The notes: generated from the sequence alone by a model not told the origin. A stretch of DNA of 64,000 nucleotides from Pseudobdellovibrionaceae bacterium (GCA_019637875.1 JAHBUW010000010.1:62001-126000); one strand, 5' to 3'. Counted from the stretch's first letter, positions 26,638-35,307 are shown. Made by a program: numbers and translations.

Positions 26638-26979
26638 ATGAATCCCTTCGTTCTCGTGAACCTGGTTTCGATTCTGGCTTTTCTCCTGAGCTTAGCGGGG
26701 CTGTTCGACTGGGCGCTGGGCTCGGTCCTCATGATCGGCGGCGTGGGCCTTTCGACAATGGCCGGCGTCTTCTGGCTGAGCCGCCGAATCTCTCCCGCCG
26801 TCGCCCCTCGGCTGGCGTTTGTCGCGATGGTTCCCATCAGCGCCTGGCCCGCACTCCGAATCGGGGAGTGGCTCAATGAACGGGTCTTCGATGGAATGGT
26901 CACGCTCGTCGCGCTGGCCTACTTCGCGGGTCTGACTCTCGTACTGTTCGCGCTGGGCCTCTCGTCACGAAAGGCCTGA
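26638..26979 (+). CDS. Small integral membrane protein, unknown function
   Basis: 113 residues, ATG preceded by CCGGAGGTTAAA. Four hydrophobic stretches (about 4-22, 27-47, 57-73, 87-107) predict a four-span inner-membrane protein. No motif or family recognised. It stands alone, ending 3 bases from the convergent Cys-repeat gene. Confidence 0.72.
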   Translation: MNPFVLVNLVSILAFLLSLAGLFDWALGSVLMIGGVGLSTMAGVFWLSRRISPAVAPRLAFVAMVPISAWPALRIGEWLNERVFDGMVTLVALAYFAGLTLVLFALGLSSRKA

Positions 26980-26982
26980 GGC

Positions 26983-27321
26983 TCAGTTCCCCCCGCCGCA
27001 GGCCTTGGCCGCTTCCAAGCGGCTGAGGTGGGTCTTCGAAAACAGATGCTCGATGCAGTCCACTTCGACGCCGCCGCGGCAGTACTCGACCGCGTCGATG
27101 CGGCTTAAATGAGTTTTAGAGAAAAGATAGTCCACGCATTCCATGGAAACCCCGCCACGGCAGAGATTGGCGGCCTCGATGCGACTCAGGTGAGTCTTGG
27201 AAAAAAGTTGCTCGATGCAATCGACCGAAGGACCGCGGTTCTCGCAGCGGACGGAACTGGACGCATGGACTTGGGAAAACAGACCGGCGAAAGCGATTAC
27301 GAACATCAGAAACGGGCGCAT
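26983..27321 (-). CDS. Secreted protein made of three 27-residue Cys repeats
   Basis: 112 residues, start with AAAGGAGTCACC upstream. The signal peptide ends near residue 20 (QVHA). The mature part is three units with a 27-residue period: Cys35/Cys54, Cys62/Cys81 and Cys89/Cys108. Each reads C-[IV]-[ED]-x2-LFSKTHLSR-[IL]-[ED]-A, then Cys-x-GG. The two Cys of each unit probably close a helical hairpin, or bind a ligand if reduced. No catalytic motif. The near-identical core LFSKTHLSR with differing codons suggests selection on the peptide. Function unknown. Confidence 0.8.
   Translation of the reverse strand: MRPFLMFVIAFAGLFSQVHASSSVRCENRGPSVDCIEQLFSKTHLSRIEAANLCRGGVSMECVDYLFSKTHLSRIDAVEYCRGGVEVDCIEHLFSKTHLSRLEAAKACGGGN
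26992..27219 (-). repeat. Three tandem 81-base coding repeats (27-residue units)
   Basis: The repeats encode residues 35-110 of the secreted Cys-repeat protein. LFSKTHLSR and CxGG recur at the same place in each unit while many third codon positions differ. Confidence 0.88.
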
Positions 27322-27399
27322 GGTGACTCCTTTTGAAACCGGGAAGTCCCCACAGCAAGAGGCACGCCAAGCGGTCCGGCGCGAACCGACCCCATGTCT

Positions 27400-28050
27400 T
27401 TATTTCCGGGCGAGTTCTTTCTCGATCGCTTCCTTGAGCTGAAGGTAGCCGATCTCTTCGATCATCTTGCCGTTGATGAAAAAGGTCGGCGTGTAGCGAA
27501 CGCCGAGCTTCACCCCGTCCTCGCGGTCCGCGTCGATCTTCCAACCGTGCTTCGCGATCACGGCCTCGCGCTCGAGCTTCGAGTCATCAACGCCGATCTC
27601 CTTCAGGTAGCGCGCGATCAGCTCGGGACGGGGTTGCCCGTGATTAGCCCAAGCGGGCTGCGTCTCGAACAGGTAGTTCAACGCCTCGGTGTATTTGCCC
27701 TGCTCGCGCGCTTCTTCCAACGCGCTCGCCGCCCACTTCGAGTTTCCGTGAAAAGGCATGTAGCGGATCACGATGCGCAATTTCCCCGGAAACTCCTCGA
27801 GCAGCCGGTTGACGATGGGGTTCAGCGCGCGGCAGGCTTCGCACTCCGGATCCAGAAATTCCACGATGGTTACGGGCGCGTCCGCCGTTCCCTTCACGGG
27901 ACTGTGGGCTTTTTCCAAGAGGGCGTTGTCGATCACGACGCCGGTGGCCCCGCCCGTCGTCGTCGCGGGTTTCTGCCACAAAGTAAGCCCAGCGAAAACC
28001 GCCGCCGCGGCGATGATGACGATCAAAACGAAGAGTTTGTTGGATTTCAT
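27400..28050 (-). CDS. DsbA-like thiol-disulfide oxidoreductase, membrane-anchored
   Basis: 216 residues from ATG 28050 (GAAGGAGAAAAACGC upstream). An N-terminal membrane anchor (about 6-25) precedes a thioredoxin fold with active site CEAC in FLDPECEAC and cis-Pro loop YTPTFFI. It oxidises cysteines of exported proteins and is re-oxidised by the DsbB partner encoded just upstream, whose stop overlaps this start (ATGA). The many Cys-rich secreted proteins in the window are plausible clients. Confidence 0.92.
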   Translation of the reverse strand: MKSNKLFVLIVIIAAAAVFAGLTLWQKPATTTGGATGVVIDNALLEKAHSPVKGTADAPVTIVEFLDPECEACRALNPIVNRLLEEFPGKLRIVIRYMPFHGNSKWAASALEEAREQGKYTEALNYLFETQPAWANHGQPRPELIARYLKEIGVDDSKLEREAVIAKHGWKIDADREDGVKLGVRYTPTFFINGKMIEEIGYLQLKEAIEKELARK

Positions 28051-28478
28051 GCGTTTTTCTCCTTCAGCAAAAGATTCGCCGCACTCAACAGGTGCAGAGC
28101 CAGAAAACTGATCCAAGACATCAGCGGAATCGTGATGAACCCCAGCCATTCGATTTGTTTCGTGGTGCAGGACACGCCCTGACTGCACGGCGTGATGCTG
28201 TCCGGGATGATCCCGTAATACAAAAGCACGTGGTAGCTCGCGATGGCGAAGCCCGCGAAGGTGAGCGGCAGAACGTAGCGGTGAAAACGCAAGTCCCCCG
28301 TCCAGAGCGCAACACCGCAAATCGCGACGAGCGGATACATCGCGATCCGCTGGTACCAACAGAGTTGGCAGGGCGGATACTTCAGAACCTCGCCAAAATA
28401 GAGACTTCCCAAGGTCGCGACGACCGCCAGGACAAACGAGATTTGCAGCAGCATGCGGCGACGGTCGTCGGTGGTCAT
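28047..28478 (-). CDS. DsbB/BdbC-like disulfide bond formation membrane protein
   Basis: 143 residues from ATG 28478 with AAGGAGGACC upstream. Four membrane spans. The first periplasmic loop has CQLCW after YPPC and the second has CSQGVSC, the two redox pairs of the family; the short second loop is BdbC-like. It re-oxidises the DsbA-like protein using quinone. It lies between the cation exporter (8 bases upstream) and dsbA (4-base overlap), so the three genes form one operon. Confidence 0.92.
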   Translation of the reverse strand: MTTDDRRRMLLQISFVLAVVATLGSLYFGEVLKYPPCQLCWYQRIAMYPLVAICGVALWTGDLRFHRYVLPLTFAGFAIASYHVLLYYGIIPDSITPCSQGVSCTTKQIEWLGFITIPLMSWISFLALHLLSAANLLLKEKNA

Positions 28479-28486
28479 GGTCCTCC

Positions 28487-29134
28487 TTAAGCGTGGTTCA
28501 AGTCGAGCGCCTCCGCGTTCGCGGCGTCGAGCTCGCCCCGCGCCTCGACGATCACCTGGATCGACGACCACAAGAAGAGCCCCGCGATCGCGGCTCCCAC
28601 GAGCAAATCCGGAAGCCCGGAGTTAAAGTACGCGACCAACCCGCTCGCCCCGATGACGCCGGCGTTCGCGATGATATCATTGCGTGAACAAAGCCACGTC
28701 GACTTCATGTTGATGTCATCACTACGGTGCCGGTAAAGCAGAAGCAAGCAGTAGAGGTTCGCGGCGAGCGCCACCACCCCGATCGCGCCCATGGTTTCCG
28801 CGAGCGGCACCGTCTGGGTCATGTAGCGAAAAATCGCTTGTCCTAAAACGGCGGCACCGAAGACCGCCATGATCACGCCCTTGGCGTACCCCGCCCGGGC
28901 GCGCCAAACGGCGCCCTTATGAAGCGCGTAAAGACTGAAGGCGTAAACGCTCGCATCGCCCAGCATATCCAGTGAGTCGGCCATCAACGCCGTCGAGCGC
29001 GAGATCCAACCGAATCCCAGCTCGACCGCGAACATGACCGCGTTCACCACGAGCACGATCTTCAAGATCCCCGCCTGCTTCTGGCGAAGCGCGGCCAACT
29101 CCGACGACTTGTTTTCGCAACAGCTCTTTCCCAT
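28487..29134 (-). CDS. Cation diffusion facilitator family heavy-metal exporter
   Basis: 215 residues from ATG 29134 (AGAGGTGTCGG upstream). The N terminus MGKSCCENK could bind metal. Six membrane spans follow. Span 2 carries ALMADSLDMLGD (Asp56, Asp60) and span 5 NDIIANAG (Asp153, Asn157), at the positions of CDF metal ligands. There is no long His loop and no full C-terminal domain, so it is a short member. It exports a divalent metal in exchange for protons. The divergent MerR regulator and its operator at 29157-29189 indicate metal induction, probably Pb, Cd or Zn. Confidence 0.9.
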   Translation of the reverse strand: MGKSCCENKSSELAALRQKQAGILKIVLVVNAVMFAVELGFGWISRSTALMADSLDMLGDASVYAFSLYALHKGAVWRARAGYAKGVIMAVFGAAVLGQAIFRYMTQTVPLAETMGAIGVVALAANLYCLLLLYRHRSDDINMKSTWLCSRNDIIANAGVIGASGLVAYFNSGLPDLLVGAAIAGLFLWSSIQVIVEARGELDAANAEALDLNHA

Positions 29135-29156
29135 CCGACACCTCTTCCCGATCTCC

Positions 29157-29189
29157 ATTAAAAAGCCTTGAGTCACTCCAGACTCAAGG
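29157..29189 (-). promoter_or_regulatory. MerR-type operator/promoter of the cation exporter-dsbB-dsbA operon
   Basis: A perfect inverted repeat CCTTGAGTC / GACTCAAGG (29166-29174 and 29181-29189, 6-base centre) overlaps a minus-strand promoter TTGAGT (29187-29182) and TTTAAT (29162-29157) with a 19-base spacer. Overlong 19-20 base spacers bridged by a dyad are the hallmark of promoters activated by MerR proteins through DNA distortion. It lies between the divergent regulator and exporter genes. Confidence 0.88.
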
Positions 29190-29204
29190 CTAATGCTCTC
29201 GGTC

Positions 29205-29597
29205 ATGATCCGAATCGGCGAATTGGCGAAAAGAACGGGGCTCACGGTCGATACCGTGCGCTTTTATGAGAAACAGGGATTGATTCGCAGCGCGGGGCGC
29301 TCGGAAGGCGGCTACCGGGAGTTTTCCGACGACACCGCGGAAACCTTGAGGTTCATCGCCAAATGCCGGGCCCTGGATATTTCTTTAAGTGAGATCAAAA
29401 AGCTTTTGCACGTGCGTTCGCGGTCCGCGAAATCCTGCCGTGAGGCCAACGTCGTGATCGACGATCAGTTGGCGCGCCTTCGGGATCGTATCCGGGAGCT
29501 CAAGAAGCTTGAACTGCAACTCGCGGAGCTGCGTTCGGTTTGCAATCAGGAGCTCGACCCCAGCGACTGCGAGATCATCAAATCCCTCAATCGCTAA
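29205..29597 (+). CDS. MerR-family metal-responsive regulator (CadR/PbrR type)
   Basis: 130 residues from ATG 29205, giving MIRIGELAKRTGL, the canonical MerR start; an upstream in-frame ATG at 29193 lies next to the operator. The winged helix (3-70) includes TVDTVRFYEKQGLI. A dimerisation helix follows. Cys78, Cys113 and Cys122 (C-x8-C at the end) match the three metal ligands of Pb/Cd sensors PbrR and CadR. It represses and, with metal, activates the divergent exporter operon through the dyad at 29166-29189. Confidence 0.92.
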   Translation: MIRIGELAKRTGLTVDTVRFYEKQGLIRSAGRSEGGYREFSDDTAETLRFIAKCRALDISLSEIKKLLHVRSRSAKSCREANVVIDDQLARLRDRIRELKKLELQLAELRSVCNQELDPSDCEIIKSLNR

Positions 29598-29627
29598 GAG
29601 CCGAAAAGCCTCGAAGACAACGACGAC

Positions 29628-30137
29628 TCAGTCGCTGTCACCGCTCGCCGAGAAGCTCATGAGGCCCGCTTTCGAGTAGCAGTTGAACGCCGCTTTACCG
29701 TGGCTCATGTTGCCGCGGCAGAACTGATTGTTCGCGGTTTGGAAGATGAAGTTCTCGCCCAAGATTTCGATGTCGACGACCGTATCTTCCAGCATTGCCG
29801 CGCCGATTTCGGCGATAATCCGGCGCTCTTTGTCGTTCCAGCGGGGAGCGCACTCGTAGCTGATCGCGCGGTCCTTGTAGGTGCCCTTGCAGATTTGACC
29901 GTCTTGGGTTTTCACTTCGAAGCTGTTCGTCGCTTCATCAGAAGAGAACTCCGCGATGTTTTTCCAAGGGAGGCCTTTGAACGACAAAACCGTCAACACG
30001 GCCTGACCATAACCTTGGTACTTCACTTGCGTCCGGCGCTGGTACTCTTGAAACAGCGGTGTCGATTCGATTCCCGCCGCCGCGACCGCGACGGTCGCGC
30101 CCAAAGCCACGATCACTCCCCAAATCCATGTCTTCAT
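29628..30137 (-). CDS. Secreted protein of unknown function
   Basis: 169 residues from ATG 30137 with CGGGAGAGAACC upstream; longer in-frame starts have no signal peptide. The signal peptide ends near residue 20 (AVAAA). The mature part has three Cys (CKGTYK, YECAPRW, FCRGNMS) plus a late one (FNCYSK), in a beta-rich pattern. No family recognised. It is convergent with the MerR regulator gene. Confidence 0.75.
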   Translation of the reverse strand: MKTWIWGVIVALGATVAVAAAGIESTPLFQEYQRRTQVKYQGYGQAVLTVLSFKGLPWKNIAEFSSDEATNSFEVKTQDGQICKGTYKDRAISYECAPRWNDKERRIIAEIGAAMLEDTVVDIEILGENFIFQTANNQFCRGNMSHGKAAFNCYSKAGLMSFSASGDSD

Positions 30138-30294
30138 GGTTCTCTCCCGCACCGCAGTGCCTGATTTCAACGCAGGCCGCTCGACGCCGCCGCGTGATTT
30201 TCCCCGCGTCGTCCCCGATTCCGCCGCCCGTGGCAATTCCCCGCCCCCGCCCCGTCCAGATGAAAACGGAGCGACAATCGCGTTGCCAAAATCA

Positions 30295-31761
30295 TCAATG
30301 CCGAAGGTCCATCTGCCACTGGTGCAGGCGCGAGAAGTTGTCCACGGCCCAAGGCATGGCCTCGTTGAAATCCTCCAACCGAATCTCGTCACGCAGATCC
30401 AGATCCGCGATCGAGCGTGCCACCCGCAGGGCCGCGAGCCGGCGCCGTTCCGACAAGGCCTGCGAGGTGAAACCGATCTCGCGCACCGTAGGTGAAACCT
30501 GCGCCCACAGATCGGCCCCCGACAGTCGTCGGTTGGATAGATTCCGTCCCCGTTCGCGTTGCCAAGCCTGAACGCGCAGAACTTTCGCGCGCACCTCCGC
30601 GACCCGGATTTCGCGCGCGGGCGATTTGCGCGGCGGATAGTGCAGCACCTGAAAACGGTCGAGCAGCGGTCCCGACAAACGTTCACCATAGCTGCGACAA
30701 CGTTTCGCGGAGTAGCGGCAGCGCAGATTCGGCGTGAGTCCCGGCACCAGATCCCCGCAGGGACAAAGATTCGTCGTCGCCGCGATCACGCAGTCCACCG
30801 CGTATTTGCGAACGCCCGCCAAGCGCCCGACCCGCAGCTCTCCGGTCTCGAAGGGACCACGCAACGCCTCGAGCACTTCGCCGTCGAACTCCAAAAGTTC
30901 GTCCAGCACGAGAAGGCCCCGATGCGCGCGCACGATTTCGCCCGGGCGCGGAGGATTCCCGCCCCCGAGCATCGCCATCCGTGGCGTCGTCGAATGCGGC
31001 TCGATCAAGGGGCGCCAGGAGCCGGCCTCGGGGTCGTCCCGCTGCTCGCGCCGCAGCTCACGCTCTTCCGTGATGGAGAGATCCGGCAACATCGTATGCA
31101 GAAGGCGCGCGAAGGTGGACTTGCCCGAACCCGCAGGCCCCGCGAGCAAAGTATGGTGCCCTCCGACCCCGATGATCTCGAGAAGTCGCGCTTCCGCCGC
31201 CGAGACGAATTCATTTCCAACCGGAGGCGGTCGCGACATCGGCACGCCCCGTGCCGTGTCGGCTTCCAGCTCGTAGAACCCATTCCCGCCCGCGCGCAAG
31301 TCCGCAAGGTGGCTCAACCGTCGCACCGGAAAATCCGCAGCGGCTGAGGCACTTCCCGCACCTGTAAGCACCACCTCCCCTTGCGTGACCCGCGCCCGCG
31401 CCAGATCCGCGGGCTCTTCCACTTGACCGCGCAAACCGAGCTCGCCGTAGATAGTGACCCGCCCTAACTCCGGCGCTTCGACTTGTTCGGTCGCCCACAG
31501 GTAAGCGAGCGCCACGGCCAGTTCGAGTCCCCGCGAGGATTTTCGGATATGGGTGGGTTTGAGGTTCACGAGAATCTGCTGCGCTACGGGAAACTGAAAA
31601 CCCGCCGCCTTGATGGCGCTTTTGATCCGGGCCGCGGACTCTTTCAATGTCAGATCCGCACCGCCGACAAATTGAATGGTCGGCAGCCCGGGCCATAGCA
31701 TGAGTTCGACATCGACGGGTTTGAGTTCTTGGTCTTCGTTATAGAAGCTGAGGATTCGCAT
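30295..31761 (-). CDS. ComM/YifB-like AAA+ ATPase (Mg-chelatase family)
   Basis: 488 residues. The N-terminal Lon-protease-like fold has LPTIQFVGGADLTLKESAAR and LVNLKPTHIRK. The AAA+ core has Walker A GPAGSGKST and Walker B LLVLDELLEF, then the Mg-chelatase-type NLCPCG motif with a Cys pair (CPCGD). A C-terminal helical part follows. ComM is a hexameric helicase that promotes branch migration during natural transformation. It lies 21 bases after the XerD-like gene on the same strand, so both may act in DNA recombination. Confidence 0.92.
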   Translation of the reverse strand: MRILSFYNEDQELKPVDVELMLWPGLPTIQFVGGADLTLKESAARIKSAIKAAGFQFPVAQQILVNLKPTHIRKSSRGLELAVALAYLWATEQVEAPELGRVTIYGELGLRGQVEEPADLARARVTQGEVVLTGAGSASAAADFPVRRLSHLADLRAGGNGFYELEADTARGVPMSRPPPVGNEFVSAAEARLLEIIGVGGHHTLLAGPAGSGKSTFARLLHTMLPDLSITEERELRREQRDDPEAGSWRPLIEPHSTTPRMAMLGGGNPPRPGEIVRAHRGLLVLDELLEFDGEVLEALRGPFETGELRVGRLAGVRKYAVDCVIAATTNLCPCGDLVPGLTPNLRCRYSAKRCRSYGERLSGPLLDRFQVLHYPPRKSPAREIRVAEVRAKVLRVQAWQRERGRNLSNRRLSGADLWAQVSPTVREIGFTSQALSERRRLAALRVARSIADLDLRDEIRLEDFNEAMPWAVDNFSRLHQWQMDLRH

Positions 31762-31782
31762 GCCCGAAGGCGACTGCGAAGC

Positions 31783-32670
31783 CTATTCCAGGTCCTGATC
31801 GCGCGGAGGTTTGGACAGAGGGTGATGCTCGTCCACGGTTCGGACAAGATTCTGGGTCGTGACGTTCGTGTACACCTGCGTCGTCTGGATCGACGAGTGA
31901 CCGAGCAGCACTTGGATGCTGCGCAGATCCGCGCCGTTTTCCAGAAGCGAGGTCGCACAGGCGTGCCGGAAGCGGTGCGGATTCACGGGTTCGCTGAAAC
32001 CCGCTTTCGCCGACCAAGCCGCCAACCAACGCCAGACATCGACCCGCGAAGGACGATGACCGCGGTCATTGATCAAAAGCGCGTTCAGCAAACGATCTTC
32101 TTTGAGAAGATTCGTGCGCGCGTCTTCCAGATATGCACGCAGCTCCGTGACCAAATGATCGGTCAACGGAACCATCCGCTCTTTATGTCCCTTGCCGACG
32201 ATCTTGATCCAACGGTCGGAAGGGCTGAAGTCGATCAAATTCAAACCGATGAGTTCGGATACGCGGCAACCGACTCCGTACAGGAGCATCAAAGTCACGC
32301 GGTTGCGCAAGGTCTTCGCGGGATCTTCCACGACGCTCGCTTTCACGAGCAGCTGGAACTCTTCGAAGCTGAGAGTCTTCGGCAGTTTCGCGGTCACTTT
32401 CGGCGGACGGAGCTCTCCGAGTTCGGGAACTTTCTCGCCGCGCGTTTCGATGTAGCGCAAATAAGTCCGAACCGACGAGACCACGCGGGCCTGCGAACGG
32501 GTCGATAAGTTTTGCTTACGCATGAAATCGAAAAAGGCCGGAATCGGCTGTTTGGTGTCGAGGAAGTTCTTATAAAGCTCGAGATCACGCCGGTAAGCCA
32601 TCACCGTATTTTGTGATCTTCCCCGAACATGCTGCAAGTCTTCGAAAAACTCGATCCAATAAGGGAGCAT
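31783..32670 (-). CDS. XerC/XerD-type tyrosine recombinase
   Basis: 295 residues from ATG 32670; a TTG two codons upstream is possible, and neither has a strong ribosome site. The N-terminal SAM-like DNA-binding domain (1-95) and catalytic domain carry Arg136 (GCRVSELIGL), Lys160, His232/Arg235 (HRFRH), His258 (LLGHSSIQTT) and nucleophile Tyr267. Length and order fit chromosomal dimer-resolution recombinases rather than phage integrases. No attachment site or mobile genes flank it. Confidence 0.92.
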   Translation of the reverse strand: MLPYWIEFFEDLQHVRGRSQNTVMAYRRDLELYKNFLDTKQPIPAFFDFMRKQNLSTRSQARVVSSVRTYLRYIETRGEKVPELGELRPPKVTAKLPKTLSFEEFQLLVKASVVEDPAKTLRNRVTLMLLYGVGCRVSELIGLNLIDFSPSDRWIKIVGKGHKERMVPLTDHLVTELRAYLEDARTNLLKEDRLLNALLINDRGHRPSRVDVWRWLAAWSAKAGFSEPVNPHRFRHACATSLLENGADLRSIQVLLGHSSIQTTQVYTNVTTQNLVRTVDEHHPLSKPPRDQDLE

Positions 32671-32728
32671 CGCCAACTATGAAACGGCAATGCTCTTCGA
32701 AAGGCAAGTCATTTAAAGTTATTGGGGA

Positions 32729-33343
32729 CTATCGGGTCACCAATTGTCCGCAGTAGACGCCATTCACTTGATCCAAAATCATGTTCAAGTTCACACGATT
32801 GGTTTGCGAATTGCGACTCACACCTTGAGGATCCTGACCATTGTAGACCGTCGAAGTTCCGACACGGAAAACAATGCGGGAACCGTTGCCGCTCAAGGCT
32901 TCGAAGGTTCCGTTCGACAGCACTCCGCCCACGCCGAGCATCGACGAAGACATCGGACGAATCTCGTAATCTCCGGGAGCCGCACCGCAGACCATCATGT
33001 CGCCTGCTTGCACGATCCGCAGTACGCCTTGCAGCGTCACGGGACCTTGATAAGCAAGGATGGCTTTCGGGTCGTTCCAGTTCACGGTCGCGACCTGATT
33101 CACGATGATATCGAAGGCGAACATGACGTTTTCGTTCGTGGTCGACGAGCGCACGCCGATCAAACCCGGGAAGGGCTGGTTGATCGTGCCCGCGCAAGTG
33201 GGACAGCCGACCCAGTTCGGCGTGACGTTCGTCACGACCGGCGCGTTCGAATTGTCGTTCTTCTTACATGCGGTGAGGGTCAATGCGGACAGAGCGGCCA
33301 AAGTGAGGAACGCGGTCTTCATTGCTTTCGTTAATGTGTTCAT
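32729..33343 (-). CDS. Lipoprotein of unknown function
   Basis: 204 residues from ATG 33343, with AAAGGAGGTGCGTG upstream. The lipobox LTAC places lipidated Cys near residue 26. A short Asn/Pro linker is followed by a beta-rich domain with WVGCPTCAG and late Cys residues. No family recognised. It lies just downstream of another lipoprotein gene on the same strand (27 bases), so the two are probably co-transcribed. Confidence 0.8.
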   Translation of the reverse strand: MNTLTKAMKTAFLTLAALSALTLTACKKNDNSNAPVVTNVTPNWVGCPTCAGTINQPFPGLIGVRSSTTNENVMFAFDIIVNQVATVNWNDPKAILAYQGPVTLQGVLRIVQAGDMMVCGAAPGDYEIRPMSSSMLGVGGVLSNGTFEALSGNGSRIVFRVGTSTVYNGQDPQGVSRNSQTNRVNLNMILDQVNGVYCGQLVTR

Positions 33344-33369
33344 CACGCACCTCCTTTAGATGCTTGAAG

Positions 33370-34209
33370 TTAGTTGCCGAACGCCTTGGCTTTATTGAGA
33401 GATTGGAAAGTGCCAAGAAGTTTATAACCATTGCCGGGACGAAGGGGACGACCCGTTTTCGGAATCACGCACGAACCGCTATCCGAACCGCAGGTGTAGA
33501 AGGTTCCGCAGCGATAGGGGCTGGGAGAGAAGTGGAACCAACACTGCGTCGGGCTCTGTTGCGCCGGCGCGACTTCGAAATTTTTGAACCAGATCTCACC
33601 GTTCACTTCGGCGTAACCGCCGCCGTCGCCTTGATCCACGCCACCCGTGATCACGAGAACCACCGCGCCGATCCTGTCCTGGAAGAAACCGTGGAACACA
33701 CGCTTCCCGCCCCTCATGAACCAGTTATTGAATTCCGAGTTCAAGTAACCTTGGTAAGCGTTCTTGTACGTCTGGTTGCCACCCTGAACCGGGCTCGTCG
33801 GATAGGGCTGATACTGGCTTCCCGAGAACGTCGTATTGAAAATCCCGATATAATAGGTGCCGGTGTCGTAATAGCCGAGCTTGACGTGACCGTCGTAGCG
33901 ACCGCTACCGACGTCCGTCACCTTGACGTTGATTTTCATGTTCTGCGGATTGTTCAAAGGGCGCGACTGCACGTATTCATTCAAAGTCGCCAAATCCGAA
34001 TATTGAAAAGTGACCGTCGATCCCGCCTCGTTGTTCAGCGGATGGTTGTCCGGAAGCGGAGTGGGCGTCGCGCCCGGGCCCGGTGTCGGCGTCGCTTGCG
34101 GATTGTTTCCGTCGTCGTTCGAGCCGGCCATCTTCTCTTGGGCACAGCCCGCGAGCATCGCGACTGCCATCAGCAGCACCAATGCTTTTTTGAGAGATTG
34201 AGTCTTCAT
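33370..34209 (-). CDS. Lipoprotein with Pro/Thr linker, unknown function
   Basis: 279 residues from ATG 34209, preceded by AGGAGGAAAGCC; the upstream extension is rejected. Lipobox LAGC (Cys about 22). A linker ATPTPGPGATPTPLP is followed by a beta-rich domain (about 60-240: VTFQYSDLATLNEYV, NVKVTDVGSGRYDGHVKLGY) and a Cys-containing tail. It resembles surface beta-sandwich lipoproteins but I recognise no named family. First gene of a two-lipoprotein unit. Confidence 0.82.
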   Translation of the reverse strand: MKTQSLKKALVLLMAVAMLAGCAQEKMAGSNDDGNNPQATPTPGPGATPTPLPDNHPLNNEAGSTVTFQYSDLATLNEYVQSRPLNNPQNMKINVKVTDVGSGRYDGHVKLGYYDTGTYYIGIFNTTFSGSQYQPYPTSPVQGGNQTYKNAYQGYLNSEFNNWFMRGGKRVFHGFFQDRIGAVVLVITGGVDQGDGGGYAEVNGEIWFKNFEVAPAQQSPTQCWFHFSPSPYRCGTFYTCGSDSGSCVIPKTGRPLRPGNGYKLLGTFQSLNKAKAFGN

Positions 34210-34354
34210 GGCTTTCCTCCTGACGGAAATCTTCACTTACCGGTCAGGATTGCGAGCCTTATGCCAAAAAAACGGAATGAATAACCCAAGGGTCCCGGAC
34301 ACTTAGAAGGTGTCTCAAATTGGGCATGAAAAAGGGGTGACGCGAGCGGTCCCC

Positions 34355-34377
34355 CGCTGTCGAGATTTTCGACAGCG
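34355..34377 (-). terminator. Hairpin downstream of the 34393-35307 gene
   Basis: CGCTGTCGA and TCGACAGCG pair fully around a 5-base loop, 16 bases after the gene stop on the minus strand. No U-run follows directly, so it may be an mRNA end-stabilising hairpin rather than an intrinsic terminator. Confidence 0.4.
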
Positions 34378-34392
34378 CGAAGCCCCCGCCCA

Positions 34393-35307
34393 TCAGGGGC
34401 GCAGCTTCAAAAGGCCGTCGCGATCGACGACGTGGAAGAGCCCTTGGTCCTCGGTCTCTTCAATCTCGAGCCCCGAGTAGGTGGCTTTATCTCCATCGCG
34501 CCAGCTGCGGAAGTTCGTGGTCCGCACGTCCAGGCTCAAGTCCTTCTCCAGCACCCGGGTCTCGCCCCCTTGATGACGGCAGATCACACCCTTCTCATCC
34601 ACCAGCAGGCGGAAGCAGGCCGGCCCCGACATTTTCTGGAAACGGCAGACGCGGACGCCACTGTCCAAACGGTCCAGATGGATCGCGTATTTGTTTTCGC
34701 CGATCCAGAAACGGTTCGACCAGAACTGCAAAAGCCCTTCGCCCTGATCGCGCGAAGCCGCGCAGACATCCAATTGACTGTGGCGAACGATGTCTTTCAC
34801 CGCAAACGAGTTCTGACGGAAGGCTTTCAAATCCTCGATCTTGAAATGACCCGGACGATCGCCCGAACACTCCAGAGTCTGATCGTCCAGCAGTTTCAAG
34901 CCCGTGCACTTCCAGAAGTGCGTCGCCGAGCGAATCAGGTTTTGACCTTCGCGGGTATAAAGAGCCGCATAGCCCTTCGCGCTTTGGCCAACGACAAGCT
35001 CCGCCGAGATTTCGGTGAATTTATCGTAGTCAAAAACGACCACCTTCCCCTTTTCACTGACGAACGAGGGCTTACACTCGCGCGGCGAGCAAGACCGACG
35101 GGAATCACCGCATTCGATCAGCGAGGGAAAAAGCGCCGAGCGTTTCACACCGCGGCAAAAGGTCATCTCACCCAGATAGCAGTGCGGACCGCGGGACTCA
35201 CCGAACTCACAGACGGCCGCGGGCTCTTGCGCAAACGCCGGAGTCGCACAAACAGTCGCCCAAACGAAGGCGCCCAGAACACCACCCGCCAATTTCAAAA
35301 TGAACAT
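34393..35307 (-). CDS. Secreted Cys-rich protein of unknown function
   Basis: 304 residues. ATG 35307 is preferred to ATG 35313 because GGGGAG then lies at a usable 6-base distance. The signal peptide ends at AFAQ (about 27). The mature part has a Cys-dense N-terminal third (CEFGESRGPHC, FCRGVKR, RRSCSPRECK) and a beta-rich remainder with paired Cys. No motif of a known enzyme. It is followed by the hairpin at 34355-34377. Confidence 0.78.
   Translation of the reverse strand: MFILKLAGGVLGAFVWATVCATPAFAQEPAAVCEFGESRGPHCYLGEMTFCRGVKRSALFPSLIECGDSRRSCSPRECKPSFVSEKGKVVVFDYDKFTEISAELVVGQSAKGYAALYTREGQNLIRSATHFWKCTGLKLLDDQTLECSGDRPGHFKIEDLKAFRQNSFAVKDIVRHSQLDVCAASRDQGEGLLQFWSNRFWIGENKYAIHLDRLDSGVRVCRFQKMSGPACFRLLVDEKGVICRHQGGETRVLEKDLSLDVRTTNFRSWRDGDKATYSGLEIEETEDQGLFHVVDRDGLLKLRP

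Noticed and set aside
31783-32670. Tyrosine recombinase as a marker of an integrated element
   Set aside because: Length and motifs fit XerC/D, and neighbours (ComM-like ATPase) are chromosomal; no attachment repeats or phage genes seen.
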